From Cerrena zonata (taxonomy: Eukaryota > Basidiomycota > Agaricomycetes > Polyporales > Cerrenaceae): a DNA stretch of 64,000 nt. The notes beneath the pieces were generated by a model. It had not been told where the DNA came from. It worked only from the letters and a program-made list of their open reading frames with translations, and searched no databases. The position numbers and the translations under genes were made by a program. Positions 60,460-64,000 of this stretch are shown here, piece by piece (positions within the stretch are counted from its first letter, which is position 1; every line of letters starts with the position of its first letter). Location of the stretch: NCBI GenBank assembly GCA_038087015.1, contig JASBNA010000023.1, forward strand, positions 62,001 to 126,000, written 5' to 3'.

Positions 60460-60544
60460 GGAGGAAGAGGAGAAGAGGAAGAGAAGAGGAAGAGGAAGAA
60501 CAAGAGGAAGAACAAAAAGAAAAGGAAGGAGAAAAGAGAAAGAT
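60460..60544 (+). repeat. Polypurine tract, GGAAGAGGA-like
   Basis: 85 bp in which only two bases (both C) are pyrimidines, mainly GGAAGAGGA/GAAGAGG units. Such tracts can form triplex (H-DNA) and exclude nucleosomes. It lies about 550-630 bp before the CHS4 start. Confidence 0.8.
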
Positions 60545-60927
60545 TTCAATCGCCATAAATATTCCATTCCAAAAAAAGAAAGGTCTTCCTGACAGCTCGA
60601 GGATCCATTAACATGATAGATCGTTGTGAGTCGTTACAAATGGTGGCAGTTGTCCAAAGCAGAAGCCATTGAAAACACGAGGGTTTTGATCATTTTTCGT
60701 TTTTTAATAGAATATTGTTTATTTACATTTACAGCATTAAGCGTTGCAAAATATAATTAGGTTGAGATGATGGTACGCACGTAATAAAACTAAGTAATGG
60801 ACAATCCATATAATAATATGTTGATACAATAATAATCGATACAATAATAATCAATGTAAATACAATATGAGAAAGTAGCTCTGCTAATTTGATTACAATA
60901 GGGACGCGAATAATGATATATGGTATT

Positions 60928-60947
60928 CACGTGAGCAGTCATGTGAC
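60928..60947. promoter_or_regulatory. Paired E-boxes CACGTGA / CATGTGAC
   Basis: CACGTGA (60928-60934) and CATGTGAC (60940-60947) lie 5 bp apart, an arrangement suited to bHLH factors such as Cbf1 or a basic helix-loop-helix stress factor. It is near the 3' end of UBC6 and about 1 kb upstream of CHS4, so its target is unclear. Confidence 0.35.
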
Positions 60948-61012
60948 CTACAAAAATTTTAGAATTTAAAATCATCATACATTCTTCTATAAGACCCAGA
61001 CCCTAAAAGTGA

Positions 61013-61759
61013 TTAACCTCTTCTTATGACACTGAAGTAAGCTGCTACAAAAGCAGCCAACACCACACCAACCAACGTTATTTTCTGTAAACCGTTGCTT
61101 TGCTGTTCGGTATCGTCATTTTGTTCTACCAATAATCGGGCACGATCTTCAGGATCTAAGGATTCGATATTTTCTTGCAAATTGATTGGTTTTTCATCTT
61201 CCTGCTGTAACTTCTTACTAGCGTTGAGAGCATCCTGTTGTTTTTCCAACTCTTTTTGTTTGGCGATATCTTTTGCATTTTGTTCAATTAATTCCGGGAA
61301 GTTTTTACGAAACCTTTGATTTTCATTCATATTCCAATTTTTACTTTCCCGGGCTAACCTTCTCTTAACGTTATCACTCGTGGTGATCGACCCGGTAGTG
61401 CTTTCATCCCCGGTCATAAAACTTAACAATCCGGTTAGAATGGTAGAAACACTCCATGCTGGATTCCAAGTGTCAGGATGATAGTCACTCATACTCAAAC
61501 ATAGTCTAGTGTTACAAGCAAATCTTCCGTTAGGGGTCACCACGGATATTGAAGGGGGCTTGAAAGGATATTCTGATGGGAACCTTAAGATTCCGTGATA
61601 TTGTCCTCCTTCAAATGGAGTACTGGTGGGGCCGGTGATTATATAATGCCATTCTAATATGTTTTCTTCATTTGGTTTGGCGGTTATAAACGGAGGCGGA
61701 TTCGCTTGTATTGCTCTATACTCCTTCGTTAATCTCTTCTGCGACTGTCTAGATGCCAT
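61013..61759 (-). CDS. UBC6: UBC6, tail-anchored ERAD E2 ubiquitin-conjugating enzyme
   Basis: 248 aa, close to the 250 of S. cerevisiae. Start at 61759 (MASRQSQKRLTKEYRAIQANPPPF, the usual N terminus); the frame runs upstream without a recognisable extension. Catalytic Cys87 lies in TRLCLSMSDYHPDTWNPAW; the long loop after it is Ubc6-type. The C-terminal helix (about 226-245, ITLVGVVLAAFVAAYFSVI) is the ER tail anchor. Works with Doa10/Ssm4 in ER-associated degradation. Intact frame. It follows the methyltransferase gene by 139 bp on the same strand. Confidence 0.95.
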   Translation of the reverse strand: MASRQSQKRLTKEYRAIQANPPPFITAKPNEENILEWHYIITGPTSTPFEGGQYHGILRFPSEYPFKPPSISVVTPNGRFACNTRLCLSMSDYHPDTWNPAWSVSTILTGLLSFMTGDESTTGSITTSDNVKRRLARESKNWNMNENQRFRKNFPELIEQNAKDIAKQKELEKQQDALNASKKLQQEDEKPINLQENIESLDPEDRARLLVEQNDDTEQQSNGLQKITLVGVVLAAFVAAYFSVIRRG

Positions 61760-61898
61760 AATATTATATATATACCTATATAGAAAAGGATGAAGTACTG
61801 AAAATTGTTTCTTATCGTTTATTCGAAACGCTTCCTTTTGTTGAGTTTTGAACCAGGTGCACGACGACAGTGTACTCCACCTCCGTACACCTCTTGGT

Positions 61899-62807
61899 CT
61901 AAGTTTTCTGGCCAATTGCCAATATCAAACTGGTTGATACCATGTAGACGTCGTCCCGGTGTTTGATTTTACCGGCATTGAGCTGTTGGACGGTTTCGTC
62001 GCTAAAGTGGCTTTCAATAAAGACTTTTTCTGTCCAAGTCCAGAGTCGGTTTTCTCTAGCACTTGATACGTTGGACAACCCAGCAGATTTGAAAGTTTGG
62101 TTAATATTATCAATTTTCAATCCACCCATATGAGCCACTGAACTGTCTTCTTTACTGAGTTTTTCCACGTCTTCATTGTAGAAATCGTAGACAAATAGCC
62201 AGCCTCCGGGTTTTAAGAATTCTGCCAATTTGTTGGTGATTTCCTCGTAGATCAAATGGTGGTAGGAAAGAGTACAAATGATCACATCGGCAACACCTTT
62301 AAATTTCTCCAATTCTTCTTGTTTTGATTCATCGAGTATATCGTACACGTAGGAAGAGATTCTAACACCTTCCGAAGAGTTTTTTTCGGAACGATGGTTA
62401 AAGAAATCGAGAATCGTTGGGTTGATATCGATTCCGATAATCTCACTAGGGGTTTGTTTTGAATCCAAGTATGGTACTAATTTTTCTGTTGTTAACCCGG
62501 TTCCACAGGCAAAGTCAAGCAAGGTGATACCTGGCTTGAAGACCGAGTTCGGGAAGTCTTGGTGGAAAGTAGGAAGTGGAGGTAAGGTATTTTCAACTGT
62601 TAATCCAGAGGCGTATTTATCGCTATCTCCAGTAATGCTGTTACTTTCTTCAAGTGTCTTTCTTGGGGCATTTACATCGAATTGCAAAAGCGATTTTGCC
62701 ATCACCAAGCTCAATGCTTGGATCGACTCTTTCTCATCGTATTTGCTAACAAAGTCTTCGCTGAAATGTTTTAAGTTTCGTGATGCCAACAGCTGGTAGT
62801 CAGTCAT
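61899..62807 (-). CDS. SAM-dependent methyltransferase, substrate unknown
   Basis: 302 aa class I methyltransferase. Motif I is LLDFACGTGLTTEKLVPYL (about 93-111), acidic loop IIGIDINPTILDFF, motif II area DVIICTLSYHHLIYEEITNKLAEFLKPGGWLFVYDFY. Similar to the fungal family of uncharacterised or sterol/UbiE-like methyltransferases; the target cannot be assigned. Good ATG at 62807. Intact. The 3' end is only 139 bp before the UBC6 start, so UBC6 probably uses a very short promoter. Confidence 0.85.
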   Translation of the reverse strand: MTDYQLLASRNLKHFSEDFVSKYDEKESIQALSLVMAKSLLQFDVNAPRKTLEESNSITGDSDKYASGLTVENTLPPLPTFHQDFPNSVFKPGITLLDFACGTGLTTEKLVPYLDSKQTPSEIIGIDINPTILDFFNHRSEKNSSEGVRISSYVYDILDESKQEELEKFKGVADVIICTLSYHHLIYEEITNKLAEFLKPGGWLFVYDFYNEDVEKLSKEDSSVAHMGGLKIDNINQTFKSAGLSNVSSARENRLWTWTEKVFIESHFSDETVQQLNAGKIKHRDDVYMVSTSLILAIGQKT

Positions 62808-63673
62808 TTGTAAAGAAGGAGTAGTATGCGAATTTTCAATTCCATAAATATAATCTATATATATACATAATACATACTCTACCTACTCTACCTACTATAA
62901 CTACTATACGTACTTAGCTACCTATTATCCATATACATGATATAAATACACTATGTAAATATATTATGTGAATACCTTATGCAAATATATTATGTAAATG
63001 TATACTATAATACGGGTATAGAGTATAGATCAAGTAGATCTGATCGTATCAATACCAACGGCTGTCGATTCCTCCATATCAAACACTGGCCAGCCGTTAG
63101 GAAAGCCATAGAAAACGCATGCAGTTACAACTCCTATGCATTAAGAGTCGAAGACGGAACCTGCTCCAGGAAAGTCACGACCCAAGAGGTAACCGACACA
63201 CTGGCCATAGGAAGCCGACACACGGGATCGCAAGCACAAAACCCGTCGTGTTGGCGGTGGTGGAACATCCAGACCTTTGATTTCTGGTGGTGGTGTTGTC
63301 GGTTTCCTCATGGACCTTTCTGTCGGATTCCCTTTTCGTCTGATAAGCAAGATTTGTATTGTTATCGCACAACAGCAAAAGAAAGATGCAAAATCTCTTA
63401 TTGTTGGTACTGAAACTTTGACTCAGAGACATGGAAATTGAAAGAATTAGGTAGGTACCGTGAGCTTATTATTTGGTAGGGGTTTATTGTTATTTTATCC
63501 GATAATAATTCTGTCAATTTCCTTATATCAGGTTGATGATAATCAATCAATTTGTTATCGATTGCATCTATACTATAAATATGGACTTAAATCTTGAGTG
63601 ATTTGGATAGTTGGAATGGTATAATCAGTATCATACAATAATCTATTCAATAATCAATAATCAATAATCAATA
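62808..63673. other. Divergent gap with GC-richer core, possible decayed gene
   Basis: 866 bp. The flank (62850-63010) has CTACTCTACCTAC and ATATTATGTAAATA imperfect repeats. A GC-richer core (63040-63430) has several overlapping short frames on both strands. On the minus strand one reads RKPTTPPPEIKGLDVPPPP ... GRDFPGAGSVFDS, a stop, then IGVVTACVFYGFPNGWPVFD in the same frame. No domain is recognisable; it may be relic coding sequence or chance. An AATCAAT run (63644-63673) precedes the next ATG. Confidence 0.5.
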
Positions 63674-64000
63674 ATGGCCTCTCCAGCTCTTCTCCAAACT
63701 ATTCAAGATGGTTACCCAAACAAAAGTGTTCCGGAACAAATGTACGATTCAAACTTGAAATCGTCTTATGAAGCCCTTTTGGCTTCCAAAGGTATCAGTG
63801 CCGGTATGCCAGCTAGTGTAAAGTTTGATCCTTATAAACATTTGAAATATTACGCCAATGAAGAAGAAAAAACCAAATACGATGCTACTAATAGAATTAG
63901 TATGAACGATTTGAACATTGCTGATCCAAACCAAATCAGTACTGTTGGTGTTAGTGACCCATTCCCTCTTTTCACCGATGAAGCCATTGAAATCATGAGA
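63674..64000 (+). CDS. N-terminal part of a 2OG-Fe(II) oxygenase-like protein, cut by window edge
   Basis: 109 codons from ATG 63674, good yeast-like codon use. The sequence has a conserved-looking HLKYYANEEEKTKYDATNRI and VSDPFPLFTDEAIEIMR at its end. The DPFPLFxxEAIxxMR wording recalls fungal 2-oxoglutarate/Fe(II) dioxygenase-like (clavaminate synthase-like) proteins, but the catalytic core is beyond the window, so the family is tentative. No signal peptide. Confidence 0.55.
   Translation, partial: MASPALLQTIQDGYPNKSVPEQMYDSNLKSSYEALLASKGISAGMPASVKFDPYKHLKYYANEEEKTKYDATNRISMNDLNIADPNQISTVGVSDPFPLFTDEAIEIMR

Larger units (their letters stand above)
59912..61012. other. CHS4 upstream / UBC6 downstream region
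   Basis: 1.1 kb. Contains A-rich runs (60120-60170), a GC-richer stretch (about 60190-60440), a purine tract (60460-60544), a GATACAATAATAATC direct repeat (about 60822-60854) and CACGTGA/CATGTGAC E-boxes (60928-60947). A 62-codon + frame inside the purine tract lacks family resemblance and has mainly Lys/Arg/Glu/Gly; not called a gene. Confidence 0.6.

Noticed and set aside
60370..60558. 62-codon Lys/Arg/Glu/Gly frame upstream of CHS4
   Set aside because: Lies in a polypurine tract that creates Lys/Arg/Glu/Gly codons; no other support.
1..64000. tRNA, rRNA, CRISPR array, complete transposon or LTR
   Set aside because: Scanned by eye for B-box-like GGTTCGA motifs, regular spacer arrays and long terminal repeats; none fitted. 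A tRNAscan or repeat search could still find a missed one.

Overview
This is a nuclear segment of an ascomycete yeast. Most genes are intron-free, the sequence is AT-rich, and the set is typical budding-yeast housekeeping. The content points to the CUG-Ser clade (Candida/Debaryomyces relatives). It includes a Crz1-type zinc-finger factor, a Q/G-rich metacaspase, Skt5/Chs4 and a Rheb GTPase. In IMP4 a CTG codon (7201-7203) sits where, from memory, orthologues have serine. I cannot name the genus. Leucine calls at CTG codons below should be read as probable serine.

Layout. 1-17.2 kb: start of URA2 (-), a 2 kb divergent promoter, TRK1 (+), IMP4 (+), a Ser/Asn-rich unknown (-), a 2.5 kb gap, TSC11/AVO3 (+) and a small charged nuclear-type protein (-). 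17.2-25.4 kb: ASF1 (+), an unknown protein with an HPD-containing J-like tail (-), a GC-rich gap, a PIN-like carrier (+), RHB1 (+) and metacaspase MCA1 (-). 26-37.3 kb: YND1 (+), an MDR-family oxidoreductase (-), a flavin monooxygenase (+), FYV10/GID9 (+), BMT5 (-) and UBP1 (-). 37.9-51 kb: PUB1 (-), a candidate myristoylated microprotein (+), TRM12 (+), CRZ1 (+), SAM50 (+), CAB2 (-), SSN8/cyclin C (+), a candidate short spliced gene (-) and a LAG1-type ceramide synthase (+). 51.3-64 kb: an AVT7-like transporter (-), KIP3 kinesin-8 (+), a glycine-zipper/GGRNDNY-repeat protein (-), SKT5/CHS4 (-), UBC6 (-), a methyltransferase (-) and the start of a 2OG-oxygenase-like gene (+).

There are no operons; neighbours are functionally mixed. 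Some loose themes are visible: TOR signalling (TSC11, RHB1), ubiquitin (FYV10, UBP1, UBC6), RNA modification and processing (IMP4, BMT5, TRM12) and sphingolipid, cell-wall and calcineurin stress genes (LAG1, CHS4, CRZ1).

The most striking feature is technical or evolutionary. Between 17.8 and 49 kb, seven otherwise well-conserved genes plus one microprotein candidate are each broken by one to three single-base shifts. Correcting each shift gives a continuous, family-typical protein. This looks like assembly indels rather than real pseudogenes, but it cannot be proved here. Other points of interest are three genes whose stop codons lie inside short direct or tandem repeats that continue into the 3' region, and a recurrent 14-bp Rap1-like motif in promoters. 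A GC-rich hairpin and two possible unannotated small genes were also found. I found no tRNA, CRISPR array, insertion sequence or complete transposon. I did not find a convincing new multi-gene system.
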